Shown here: positions 35,715 through 44,237 of the stretch, piece by piece
Position numbering within the stretch: the stretch's first letter is position 1
Layout of the letters: the number at the start of each line of letters is the position of its first letter
NCBI GenBank assembly: GCA_905236815.1
Contig: CAJOPE010000086.1
Location: 1 to 52,399, forward strand
Length of the DNA: 52,399 nt
Reading direction: 5' to 3'
DNA from: an uncultured Prevotella sp.
Lineage (GTDB): Bacteria; Bacteroidota; Bacteroidia; Bacteroidales; Bacteroidaceae
The notes under the pieces: model-generated
The model's database searches: none
Seen by the model: the letters and a program-made list of their open reading frames with translations, nothing else
Told to the model about the DNA's origin: nothing
Position numbers and translations under genes: made by a program

Positions 35715-35741
35715 GCCTCCCCCTCAAGGGAAGGCCGAGGC
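35715..35741. repeat. GC-rich palindrome between ruvA and sprA
   Basis: GCCTC and GAGGC (35715-35719, 35737-35741) enclose CCC/GGG. It is strikingly GC-rich against an AT-rich background and resembles dispersed intergenic palindromes of Bacteroidota. It would form a hairpin in the ruvA-sprA message, 11 bases before the sprA start. Confidence 0.5.
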
Positions 35742-35768
35742 TTAATTTGCGAAGAAAAGCTTCAACAC

Positions 35769-36389
35769 TTACTTCATCTGTTTCAAGGCTTCCTTCACCA
35801 CCTGCTCCACAGGAAGGCTTGGGTCCTTGGTCATGATATCCACAACCACCTTGGCACTTGGTGCAGGTGAGAAGCCAAGCATAACAAGAGCGCTCACCGC
35901 TTCTTCCTTGACACTGCTGTTTACCATTGCAGAAGCCCCACCACCTGCCGAAACATGAAGTTCATCCACTATACCGCTGTTCATAATCTTGTCTTTCAAG
36001 TCGACAATCACACGCTGGGCGGTCTTCAATCCAATACCTTTCACACCCTTAATCATTTTAGTATCGCCATTTGCGATAGCGTTGCAGAGCTCGGATGGGC
36101 TCATCGAAGAGAGCATCATCCGGGCGGTATTGGCACCTACACCCGAAACGGTAATCAACATTCGATAGAGCTCACGCTCCTGTTTGGTGGCGAAACCAAA
36201 GAGTGTGTAAGAATCATCCCGTCCACCAGTAACAATGGCCTCGTGGACATAGAGCTTCACTGCCTTCTTACCTTGAATGGCAGAATATGTGTTCAATGAA
36301 ATATTGAGTGCATACCCCACTCCAGCAGCCTCTACAACGGCCATAGCAGGAGTGATATCATCGAGTTCTCCCTTAATATATTCTATCAT
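35769..36389 (-). CDS. ruvA: Holliday junction DNA helicase subunit RuvA
   Basis: Tetrameric Holliday-junction-binding protein that loads the RuvB motor for branch migration. Seen in 206 residues: N-terminal OB fold (MIEYIKGELDDITPAMAVVEAAGVGY), tandem helix-hairpin-helix motifs (LITVSGVGANTARMMLSS and IKGVKGIGLKTAQRVIVDLKDK), and a C-terminal RuvB-binding domain after a Ser/Gly linker (KEEAVSALVMLGFSPAPSAKVV). It lies immediately upstream of sprA. No clear -7 element was found in its upstream gap. Confidence 0.96.
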   Translation of the reverse strand: MIEYIKGELDDITPAMAVVEAAGVGYALNISLNTYSAIQGKKAVKLYVHEAIVTGGRDDSYTLFGFATKQERELYRMLITVSGVGANTARMMLSSMSPSELCNAIANGDTKMIKGVKGIGLKTAQRVIVDLKDKIMNSGIVDELHVSAGGGASAMVNSSVKEEAVSALVMLGFSPAPSAKVVVDIMTKDPSLPVEQVVKEALKQMK

Positions 36390-36805
36390 CTTTTACATTA
36401 TTGTATATATACCTTATTATAACGAAATACAGGCCGTTTTATTACATTCATCCTGCGTTTCATATCTCTTAACATTGTTACAACGGCATTACAATGAGTG
36501 TGAAAGGCCTTTGCTGTTTAAAACTATTCGTCCACATCCAACTTCGGCCCCTAACCACTGAATAGGAAACCAAGAAACTCAGAATAGTTTCAATCTGACA
36601 ACCTAAAATCATAAACAGCTATCAAAAAGATGATAATTCCGCAAAGAAACCACATAAAATAATCAATATAAACTCACACCACTATCAATTTGTAACTTTT
36701 TGCAAACTTTTAGATAAAAACAATAGAAAAACGTAAGCAGTTTCGGAGAAAAAGTGTAATTTTGCGCCAAAGAAATAGAATTATCAAACTTAACAACAAT
36801 AAAGT
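36390..36805. other. 416-base divergent intergenic region (ruvA / ddh)
   Basis: No coding frame is credible. It holds the ddh promoter (36757-36764) and presumably the ruvA promoter, for which I see no clean TAnnTTTG. The rest is AT-rich sequence with no repeat or structure that stands out. Confidence 0.6.
36757..36764 (+). promoter_or_regulatory. -7 element of ddh
   Basis: TAATTTTG followed by CGCC; the leader is about 36 bases. Confidence 0.65.
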
Positions 36806-37705
36806 ATGAAGAAGATTAGAGCTGCCGTAGTGGGTTATGGCAACATCGGACGCTATAGCGTTCAGGCTCTTGAAGCCGCTCCTGATTTCGAAATCGCAGG
36901 TATCGTTCGTCGCCAGGGCGCTAAGGATGCTCCTGCAGAAATTGCTCAGTATGAAGTAGTTGACGACATCACTAAATTAAAGGATGTTGATGTAGCCATC
37001 CTTGCTACTCCTACTCGTCTTTGCCCAGAATATACAGAGCAGATTACAAAATTGGGTATCAACACTGTTGATAGTTTCGATATCCATACAAGTATCCTTG
37101 ACTATCGCACAAAGCAGATGGTAAACAACAAGAACACAAACACTGTTAGTGTCATCTCTGCAGGTTGGGACCCAGGTTCTGATTCAGTAGTACGCGTTCT
37201 TCTTCAGGCCCTTGCTCCAAAGGGACTTTCTTATACTAACTTCGGTCCTGGTATGTCTATGGGCCACTCTGTAGTAGCTCGTAGCAAGAAGGGCGTAAAG
37301 AATGCTCTTTCTATGACTATTCCATTGGGCGAAGGCATTCACCGCCGTATGGTTTATGTTGAGTTGGAAGATGGTGCTAACCTTGAGGATGTTACAAAGG
37401 AAATCAAGGCTGATGACTATTTTGCACACGACGAATTGCACGTATTCGCAGTTCCATCAGTAGATGATGTTCGCGATATGGGCCATGGCGTTCACATGAC
37501 TCGTAAGGGTGTTAGTGGTCAGACTCAGAACCAGCGTTTCTCTTTCGATATGAGCATCAACAACCCTGCACTTACTGGTCAGGTTCTTGTATGTGTAGCT
37601 CGCGCCTCTATGCGCTTGCAGCCAGGATGTTACACAATGCCTGAGATTCCAGTAATCGATTTACTCCCAGGCACACGTGAGGAAATCGTTGCAACATTAG
37701 TGTAA
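36806..37705 (+). CDS. ddh: meso-Diaminopimelate D-dehydrogenase
   Basis: NADPH enzyme that aminates tetrahydrodipicolinate directly to meso-diaminopimelate, a shortcut to peptidoglycan cross-link and lysine precursors. Seen: Rossmann motif VVGYGNIGRYSVQAL, LATPTRLCPEY, VDSFDIHT, SAGWDPGSDSVVR (the substrate-binding signature) and FGPGMSMGHSV. The 299-residue length is close to the Corynebacterium-type enzyme. It is a single-gene unit with its own promoter and terminator. Confidence 0.95.
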   Translation: MKKIRAAVVGYGNIGRYSVQALEAAPDFEIAGIVRRQGAKDAPAEIAQYEVVDDITKLKDVDVAILATPTRLCPEYTEQITKLGINTVDSFDIHTSILDYRTKQMVNNKNTNTVSVISAGWDPGSDSVVRVLLQALAPKGLSYTNFGPGMSMGHSVVARSKKGVKNALSMTIPLGEGIHRRMVYVELEDGANLEDVTKEIKADDYFAHDELHVFAVPSVDDVRDMGHGVHMTRKGVSGQTQNQRFSFDMSINNPALTGQVLVCVARASMRLQPGCYTMPEIPVIDLLPGTREEIVATLV

Positions 37706-37726
37706 TCTATTCGATAAGTTTATAGT

Positions 37727-37758
37727 AAGGGCGACATTCTTTTTGGAATGTCGCCCTT
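37727..37758 (+). terminator. Terminator of ddh
   Basis: Thirteen-base stem AAGGGCGACATTC / GAATGTCGCCCTT (37727-37739, 37746-37758) followed by CTTTTT. Confidence 0.9.
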
Positions 37759-37819
37759 CTTTTTCCATCCTCATTAATTCAATAAATACCAATCACTTAG
37801 CATTATCCGTGGAGGAACT

Positions 37820-38818
37820 TTATTCACCTCTCTTTCGAAGTGTAATAACATTTATCTCTGGCCATGCTCCCAAACGGAAAGGAACGGTTCCGCCAATTCC
37901 CAAAGATACGTTGAGCATACTTTCACCTTCGGTATATTTTCCACCCCATTCATGATAAGCCCATTTGGAAGGAGAGAAATTTCCTATCTTGACTTGTCCT
38001 GCATGTGTATGTCCACTAAGAGTGAGAGCTATATCTGTTTGATGTAGCACTCCCCTTCTCCAATGACTAGGATCGTGACTCAAGAGCACCTTGAAAGTAC
38101 CTTCTTTCAAACCATCCATCGCTTTTTTCAAATCGCCGTAATCTTGAAAAGGCGGCCGTGAGATATTCTCCACTCCTATCAGAAAGATTGCATCTTCTTC
38201 ACGATTGATTTCAACATGATCGTTCAAAAGCAGATGCCATCCCATCTTTTCCTCGAGATACTTCAAAACATTCTGATTCTTAGCGATTTTAGCAACCAAC
38301 TCCTTTCTCCCCTCAGAAGAAGGACTTTTTTTATCTAGACTCACATACTCGCAATAGTCATGATTCCCCATAACCGAATAAATACCATCCTTTGCATTTA
38401 ATTTCGCTAAGGCGTGCTGGAAAGGTATCACTTCTTCGGCACTCACGTTTACCAAGTCGCCAGTAAAAACAATCAAATCAACTTTCTGCGCATTCACCTT
38501 ATCCACAAGTCTATCAATAAACTTCCGACTTTTCAAATATGTACCTAAATGAATATCAGATAATTGAAGAATTCGATAGCCATCAAAAGAAGAAGGAAGA
38601 AGCGCCGAAGTACAAGTTGTTTCTCTTACCACGACATGACGCCATCCAAAGAAAAAGCCATAGGCGATAAAGAGAAGGACCACCACTGCCCCTATCAACC
38701 CGATCTGCCAACCAAAAATAAAAGTCATTGGCAAAAAGACAATACCCGGAAGTCCAATGACGAGAATTGAACCTGAAATCAATCTCATCAACGTATTATG
38801 TTTAATCCGAATTTTCAT
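37820..38818 (-). CDS. Membrane-anchored calcineurin-like metallophosphoesterase (second copy)
   Basis: A 332-residue YkuE-type phosphoesterase from the chosen start. The ATG at 38816-38818 (MKIRIKHN) is preferred because the -7 box at 38838-38845 lies downstream of the longer frame's first codon. Two N-terminal membrane helices are followed by LQLSDIHLG, VFTGDLVN, VMGNHDY, LLSHDP and LSGHTHAGQ, the complete metal-ligand set. It is paralogous to the gene at 8656-9750, which has two more membrane helices. The substrate is unknown. Confidence 0.87.
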   Translation of the reverse strand: MKIRIKHNTLMRLISGSILVIGLPGIVFLPMTFIFGWQIGLIGAVVVLLFIAYGFFFGWRHVVVRETTCTSALLPSSFDGYRILQLSDIHLGTYLKSRKFIDRLVDKVNAQKVDLIVFTGDLVNVSAEEVIPFQHALAKLNAKDGIYSVMGNHDYCEYVSLDKKSPSSEGRKELVAKIAKNQNVLKYLEEKMGWHLLLNDHVEINREEDAIFLIGVENISRPPFQDYGDLKKAMDGLKEGTFKVLLSHDPSHWRRGVLHQTDIALTLSGHTHAGQVKIGNFSPSKWAYHEWGGKYTEGESMLNVSLGIGGTVPFRLGAWPEINVITLRKRGE

Positions 38819-38837
38819 AAAAAAAACTAAAACTGCA

Positions 38838-38845
38838 CAAATGTA
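38838..38845 (-). promoter_or_regulatory. -7 element of the second phosphoesterase
   Basis: TACATTTG on the - strand, 19 bases before the chosen ATG. It decides the start codon. Confidence 0.6.
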
Positions 38846-38888
38846 CAAAATTTATTAGAAGAATCACAATTATCAATTAATCTTTTTC

Positions 38889-38896
38889 TATTTTTG
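38889..38896 (+). promoter_or_regulatory. -7 element of the FMN-binding protein gene
   Basis: TATTTTTG followed by CACG; the leader is about 35 bases to the ATG at 38937. Confidence 0.6.
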
Positions 38897-38936
38897 CACG
38901 TCATACACAAAAGTAAAATTCAAAAAGAATTAGATA

Positions 38937-39338
38937 ATGAATAAAAAAGGAATTAAGATTGCCGCTGCTTCTGCACTTGTTGCAATTGCGGCTGTGTTCA
39001 TGAGCGCTGCCAAAGGAGATGATGCTATCACTAAAGAAGGCACCACTACCGTTGTGAACACTCAGAAACTTGGAGCAAAGGTACGAGGATTTAAAGGACA
39101 GACTCCTGTTAAGATTTACATCAAGAAGAATAAGATTGTGAAAGTAGAAGCACTTGGAAATCGTGAGACTCCAAAGTATTTCGCAAAGGCAAAGACAATA
39201 CTCAGCCAGTATGAGGGTATGCCTGTAAAGAAGGCTGTGAAAGCTGAGGTTGATGGCGTAACAGGTGCTACATTCTCTTGCAAAGCCTTGAAGGAGAATG
39301 TAAAACTCGGTTTGGAGTATTATCAGAAGAATAAATAA
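38937..39338 (+). CDS. Small exported FMN-binding domain protein
   Basis: A 133-residue protein: signal peptide or N-terminal helix (IAAASALVAIAAVFMSAAKG) and a single FMN-binding domain of the NqrC/RnfG type. The DGVTGATFSCKAL motif contains the (S/T)GATxS site whose threonine receives FMN covalently from ApbE in known members. Such stand-alone domains act as extracytoplasmic electron carriers. No ApbE, membrane reductase or acceptor is encoded beside it, and the gene is monocistronic. FMN attachment is inferred from the motif. Confidence 0.82.
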   Translation: MNKKGIKIAAASALVAIAAVFMSAAKGDDAITKEGTTTVVNTQKLGAKVRGFKGQTPVKIYIKKNKIVKVEALGNRETPKYFAKAKTILSQYEGMPVKKAVKAEVDGVTGATFSCKALKENVKLGLEYYQKNK

Positions 39339-39362
39339 GATAACCTTCAGATATTCAAAACA

Positions 39363-39397
39363 ATATCCCCCATCGCCACTTAGGAGATGGGGGATAT
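39363..39397. terminator. Bidirectional terminator
   Basis: ATATCCCCCATC / GATGGGGGATAT (39363-39374, 39386-39397), then TTTTATT; between the convergent FMN-binding and C1 peptidase genes. Confidence 0.88.
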
Positions 39398-39419
39398 TTT
39401 ATTATCTGTAATCCACCGA

Positions 39420-40826
39420 TTATTCGTCTTCGCCAAAGAGAGGATCCTCAGGCATCACCATTACAGGCTTCTTGTCATATTCCTTCAGAAGATCTTCTGA
39501 AACATACTTTTTATCTACTACCAAGCGGAACATGTACTCGTTAAACCAACGGTTGGTCATAATAAGATAGCCTTTATAGCCATAATTAGCACCCCAACTG
39601 TTCTCAACTTCCCATTTCAAAGGATTTCCATTAGCATCCAAATCCACAGCAGTCAAGGTCATTGCATGAGTACTACCACTATCGAAAGTAGAGATACGCT
39701 CAGCCTTTGTCATAGGGAATGTTGTATTGAAGAGACTTCCGTAGTCGAAATTCTCCGTATCACAGAAACCTTTCTTACGATCCAACTGCTTACCTACATC
39801 ATAGCTACTATACATTTTTCTTCCGTCCTTCAAACTTGCAATTGCTAATTTAGCAATTTCGTCCATAGGAAGGTTAAGATATTTCCAGTTATGACCATCA
39901 TAGGTATGGCGATCATACTCCACCTCATAAGTTTTGTGATACTCACGACGAGGATCATTCATAACCATGATAAAAGAACCATTGAGTTTTCCACCAACCG
40001 TTTCCTCATAGAAAGTTTTTGGAGTATATTTTTTGGCTTCTCCAATCGCCTTTCCATCCTTATCACGGAACTGATAAGTGAATTCACGAACAGGTTCACC
40101 CAAAGTAAGGGTCAGCATATGATAAATAGTGCCCAGCATTTCTGCCTTCTTTGCCTGAATAGCATTTTTCTTCGCACCCTCCTTTTTCATTTTGCGAAGA
40201 GAAAGTCCGAACTCTCTCAGTTTACTAGATATCAAAGCTGCCATCTTTTTTGTGTTGTCGCTTGAGAAAGTCTCAGGCTGCACAGATTTAGGCACCAATC
40301 CATATTTCTCAGTCAAGTCGGCTACACCACAGAAAGTACCACCATCACTAATAGGATGCTGGAAGAAGAACTGAACACGAGTATCCTCCATTGGCTTATC
40401 AGCACAATCGATAACACCTTGAAGCATCAAGTTAGCCTTCTCCAACTGATCCCAGAAGAAGAGATAAGCCTGCGAATACTCGACAATTCTCTTGGATTCA
40501 TCATTTTTCGCAAAGTTACTACGCAGAACATTCATTCCTGAGAACATCCAGCATCTACCACTACTCTGCTGGTCGGAAATACTCTGTTTTGGAGTCTCTA
40601 CACTGAAATGAGTATCAAAAGAAGTCTGATTAGCGTGATTCTTGGTAAGTTCATCAATATTATTACCAGCAATCGCATTAAATAAAGCCTTATTAGCTAC
40701 CGAAGATTTCTGAGAGTTTTCAATCTTCTGAAGCATATCAGAAGATATTCCGCCCTCCTTCGTCTGGGCAGAAACAGAAGTTGCCACTGAAATTAGCGCA
40801 CTCATTAATAATAATTTTTGATTCAT
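39420..40826 (-). CDS. Exported C1 family cysteine aminopeptidase (PepC/bleomycin-hydrolase type)
   Basis: A papain-like peptidase of the C1B group, 468 residues with a signal peptide (MNQKLLLMSALISVATSVSAQ), so it is periplasmic or secreted rather than cytoplasmic like classical PepC. Catalytic triad motifs are all visible: Cys in SSGRCWMFSG (~residue 93), His in DSGSTHAMTLT (~385) and Asn in EVENSWG (~410). The C-terminus is acidic (PEDPLFGEDE) and does not end like the self-trimming tail of bleomycin hydrolase. It probably digests peptides taken from the host or diet. It shares a symmetric divergent promoter with dxs. Confidence 0.88.
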   Translation of the reverse strand: MNQKLLLMSALISVATSVSAQTKEGGISSDMLQKIENSQKSSVANKALFNAIAGNNIDELTKNHANQTSFDTHFSVETPKQSISDQQSSGRCWMFSGMNVLRSNFAKNDESKRIVEYSQAYLFFWDQLEKANLMLQGVIDCADKPMEDTRVQFFFQHPISDGGTFCGVADLTEKYGLVPKSVQPETFSSDNTKKMAALISSKLREFGLSLRKMKKEGAKKNAIQAKKAEMLGTIYHMLTLTLGEPVREFTYQFRDKDGKAIGEAKKYTPKTFYEETVGGKLNGSFIMVMNDPRREYHKTYEVEYDRHTYDGHNWKYLNLPMDEIAKLAIASLKDGRKMYSSYDVGKQLDRKKGFCDTENFDYGSLFNTTFPMTKAERISTFDSGSTHAMTLTAVDLDANGNPLKWEVENSWGANYGYKGYLIMTNRWFNEYMFRLVVDKKYVSEDLLKEYDKKPVMVMPEDPLFGEDE

Positions 40827-40873
40827 CTAGAAGGATTTTAGCGTTTTACTTTTTTACCTTTTTATAATAATAC

Positions 40874-40907
40874 TTGCAAAGGTACGAAAAAAATAGTACC
40901 TTTGCAA
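40874..40907. promoter_or_regulatory. Symmetric bidirectional promoter (C1 peptidase / dxs)
   Basis: TTGCAAAGGTAC (40874-40885) and GTACCTTTGCAA (40896-40907) are perfect inverted arms 10 bases apart. The + promoter uses TTG at 40874-40876 as -33 and TACCTTTG at 40897-40904 as -7 (20-base spacing). The - promoter uses the mirror-image elements with the same 20-base spacing. The two promoters therefore fully overlap. Confidence 0.75.
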
Positions 40908-40926
40908 AGATTTTCAATCTGTATTG

Positions 40927-42858
40927 ATGGATAAGAACAAATTTGGACTACTTAGTCAGATAAAATATCCAGAGGACTTGAGGAAACTGAATGTGGAACA
41001 GTTACCACAAGTGTGCAAGGAACTTAGAGAAGATATCATCGATGAGGTTTCCGTAAATCCGGGCCATTTCGCTTCTTCACTGGGGGTCGTAGAGATTACC
41101 GTAGCCTTGCATTATGTATTCAACACACCCGACGACCGTATTGTTTGGGATGTTGGCCATCAAGCCTATGGACACAAAATACTCACAGGGCGCCGTGAGC
41201 AGTTCTGTACCAATCGCCAGTTTCATGGTATACGTCCTTTCCCTTCCCCACAGGAAAGTGAATACGACACCTTCACCTGCGGACACGCATCCAACTCTAT
41301 CTCAGCAGCTCTCGGTATGGCTGTAGCTGCAAGAAAGACAGGACACGAGGATCGCCACGTTGTGGCAGTCATCGGTGATGGCGCTATGAGTGGAGGCTTG
41401 GCATTCGAAGGTCTCAACAATGTGAGCAGCACACCAAACGATTTGCTTATCATTCTTAATGACAATGATATGAGTATTGACCGTGCTGTGGGCGGTATGG
41501 AAAAATACCTGCTCAATCTGGACACCAACGAAACCTATAACAAGATTCGATTCAAGGCAAGCCAGTGGCTTAATTCCAAGGGATACATGAATGAGAATCG
41601 CCGTAAGGGCATCATTCGTCTCAACAATGCTATTAAGTCGGCAATCAGCCATCAGCAGAATATTTTTGAAGGTATGAACATCCGTTACTTCGGGCCGTTT
41701 GATGGTCATGATGTAAAGGAACTGGTTCGGATGCTGAAGCAAATCAAGGAAATGAAGGGTCCAAAGCTTCTTCATCTTCATACCATCAAGGGTAAAGGCT
41801 TTGAACCAGCCGAGAAATCAGCTACCATCTGGCATGCTCCCGGTAAGTTTGATGCACAGACGGGTAATCGAATTATCCAGGACAACAGTAACAAACCACC
41901 TAAGTATCAGGATGTTTTTGGCAAGACACTTCTCGAGCTAGCTGAAGCGAATTCCAAGATAGTTGGTGTTACTCCTGCCATGCCAACAGGCTGTTCGATG
42001 AACATTATGATGAAAGCTATGCCTGAGCGCGTTTTCGATGTTGGTATCGCCGAAGGACATGCTGTAACCTTCTCTGCCGGTATGGCAAAAGATGGATTGC
42101 TACCTTTCTGCAATATCTATAGTGCTTTTGCACAAAGAGCCTACGACAACATCATTCACGATGCCGCCCTTCTCAACCTTCCTATGGTGCTTTGCCTCGA
42201 CCGTGCTGGCTTAGTTGGTCAGGATGGACCTACTCATCATGGAGTTTTCGATATGGTTGCCCTACGCCCTATTCCAAATCTCACCATTTCATCCCCTATG
42301 GACGAATGTGAGCTTCGAAAGCTGATGTACACAGCTCAGTTACCAGAAAAGGGAACTTTTGTGATTCGGTATCCAAGAGGAAATGGCGTGAAAACCGAGT
42401 GGAAATGTGAGTTTGAGGAGATAAAAGTAGGTACAGGCCGCAAATTGACAACCTCTGATAACTTACAAGATGCAGCCAACGACCTTGCAATTCTCACCTT
42501 GGGGCCTTTGGGTAATGAGGTGGAAGATATTCTCAAGGAAATAAAGCAGGATACCTCTATAAAGGGAACTTTTGTTCACTACGATATGCGTTTCCTTAAA
42601 CCTCTCGATGAGAGCATTCTACAGGAAGTAGGTAGTAAGTTCAAGCATATTATTACCATCGAAGATGGTGCCAGAAAGGGAGGTTTCGGTAGTGCCATCC
42701 TCGAATGGATGAACGACAACAACTATAATCCATCTATCATCCGAATGGGAATTCCAGATGAGTTCGTGGAACATGGTTCTGTGGAAGAACTTAGAAAAAT
42801 GATTGGTATGGACAAGGATACCATCAAGAGCACTATCTTGGAAGAACTTAGCAAATAA
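40927..42858 (+). CDS. dxs: 1-Deoxy-D-xylulose-5-phosphate synthase
   Basis: Thiamine-diphosphate enzyme joining pyruvate and glyceraldehyde-3-phosphate, the entry step of the MEP isoprenoid pathway. Seen: [32 protein letters not shown], the TPP motif [18 protein letters not shown]...LNDNDMSID, and the second-domain [16 protein letters not shown]. The ATG at 40927 is used rather than the in-frame TTG just before it. The 643-residue length is normal. It heads the dxs-trkA-trkH-manA operon (gaps of 36, 2 and 27 bases). Confidence 0.97.
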   Translation: MDKNKFGLLSQIKYPEDLRKLNVEQLPQVCKELREDIIDEVSVNPGHFASSLGVVEITVALHYVFNTPDDRIVWDVGHQAYGHKILTGRREQFCTNRQFHGIRPFPSPQESEYDTFTCGHASNSISAALGMAVAARKTGHEDRHVVAVIGDGAMSGGLAFEGLNNVSSTPNDLLIILNDNDMSIDRAVGGMEKYLLNLDTNETYNKIRFKASQWLNSKGYMNENRRKGIIRLNNAIKSAISHQQNIFEGMNIRYFGPFDGHDVKELVRMLKQIKEMKGPKLLHLHTIKGKGFEPAEKSATIWHAPGKFDAQTGNRIIQDNSNKPPKYQDVFGKTLLELAEANSKIVGVTPAMPTGCSMNIMMKAMPERVFDVGIAEGHAVTFSAGMAKDGLLPFCNIYSAFAQRAYDNIIHDAALLNLPMVLCLDRAGLVGQDGPTHHGVFDMVALRPIPNLTISSPMDECELRKLMYTAQLPEKGTFVIRYPRGNGVKTEWKCEFEEIKVGTGRKLTTSDNLQDAANDLAILTLGPLGNEVEDILKEIKQDTSIKGTFVHYDMRFLKPLDESILQEVGSKFKHIITIEDGARKGGFGSAILEWMNDNNYNPSIIRMGIPDEFVEHGSVEELRKMIGMDKDTIKSTILEELSK

Positions 42859-42894
42859 CTCTCTTTCCATCAAGGAAAGGATTGATTTATATAT

Positions 42895-44235
42895 ATGAAA
42901 ATTATTATAGCAGGTGCTTATGCCATCGGAACTCACCTCGCAAAGTTGCTTTCCCGCAACAACGAGGATATTACACTCATCGACTCAAATACTGATCGAT
43001 TGAGCAAGATTAGTTCTGACTACGACCTTCTTACATTAGAAGGTTCCCCAAGCAGCATCCATACGCTCAAAGAAGCCGGTGTTACCAATACCGACCTCTT
43101 TATCAGTGTAACTCCCGACGAAAGTCTAAACATTTCCTCTTGTTTACTTGCCAAGGCACTAGGTGCCAGGAAAACAGTTGCGAAGGTTGATAATCCAGAA
43201 TATGTAGAGAAGGAATCGCAGGAATTCTTCGCCAAACTGGGTATCGACAAGCTTATCTATCCAGAGATGCTGGCTGCTGTAGATATCAACAATGGCTTGA
43301 AAATGTCGTGGGTTCGCCAGAGATGGGATGTACACGATGGCGCACTTGTAATGTTGGGAATCAAACTTCGCGAAACCTGTGAGATTCTCAATGAACCACT
43401 CAAGAATATCAGTGGTCCTAACGATCCCTATCACGTTGTGGCTATCAAGCGAGGAGGCGAAACCATTATCCCTGGTGGTAATGATGAGTTGAAGCTCTAT
43501 GATCTCGCCTATTTTATGACCACCAAGAACTATATTCCATACGTTCGCAAAATTGTGGGCAAGGAACATTATGTAGATGTTAAAAACGTCATCATGATGG
43601 GTGGTGGCAGAACTGCTGTCCGCGCCATCAAGAAGATGCCGGACTATATGGACTGCAAGGTTATTGAGATGAATAACGAGCGATGCGAAGAACTCAACGA
43701 GCTTCTCGATGACAAGGTATTAGTTATTAATGGAGATGGTCGCGACTTGGCACTTCTTAACGAAGAAGGAATCAAGAATACCCAGGCCTTTGTTGCGCTT
43801 ACAGGCAATGCCGAAACAAACATTTTAGCTTGTCTCACCGCCAAACGAATGGGCGTGAGAAAAACCGTGGCTATGGTCGAGAACATCGACTATGTAAGCA
43901 TGGCCGAAGGTCTTGATATTGGTACAATCATCAATAAGAAAGCCATTGCTGCCAGCTACATCTATCAGATGATGCTCGATGCTGATGTAATGAATATCCG
44001 ATTCCTGATGACAGCCAATGCCGATGTTGCCGAGTTTATTGCCAAGGAAGATTCCAAAGTTACCAAAAAGCCTGTAAAGGATTTAGGTTTACCAACAGGT
44101 GTAACCATCGGAGGACTTGTTCGCAATGGTGAGGGAATCCTGGTATCTGGTAGTACCCGAATAGAAGCAGGCGATAGTGTTATGGTATTCTGCCATAACA
44201 TCAATATGAAGAAACTGGAGAAGTATTTCAACTAG
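42895..44235 (+). CDS. trkA: Trk potassium uptake regulatory subunit TrkA
   Basis: Cytoplasmic NAD(H)/nucleotide-binding subunit that gates the TrkH channel. Seen in 446 residues: two RCK repeats, each with a Rossmann N-lobe (IIIAGAYAIGTHLAKLL at residue 2; VIMMGGGRTAVRAIKKM near 223) followed by an RCK_C lobe. The first glycine motif is slightly altered (GAYAIG). Its stop is 2 bases from the trkH start, so the two are translated together. Confidence 0.95.
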   Translation: MKIIIAGAYAIGTHLAKLLSRNNEDITLIDSNTDRLSKISSDYDLLTLEGSPSSIHTLKEAGVTNTDLFISVTPDESLNISSCLLAKALGARKTVAKVDNPEYVEKESQEFFAKLGIDKLIYPEMLAAVDINNGLKMSWVRQRWDVHDGALVMLGIKLRETCEILNEPLKNISGPNDPYHVVAIKRGGETIIPGGNDELKLYDLAYFMTTKNYIPYVRKIVGKEHYVDVKNVIMMGGGRTAVRAIKKMPDYMDCKVIEMNNERCEELNELLDDKVLVINGDGRDLALLNEEGIKNTQAFVALTGNAETNILACLTAKRMGVRKTVAMVENIDYVSMAEGLDIGTIINKKAIAASYIYQMMLDADVMNIRFLMTANADVAEFIAKEDSKVTKKPVKDLGLPTGVTIGGLVRNGEGILVSGSTRIEAGDSVMVFCHNINMKKLEKYFN

Positions 44236-44237
44236 AT

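Noticed and set aside
42863..42879. CTTTCC/GGAAAG hairpin between dxs and trkA
   Set aside because: Six-base stem without a T-run and a 36-base gap within a conserved operon; unlikely to terminate.
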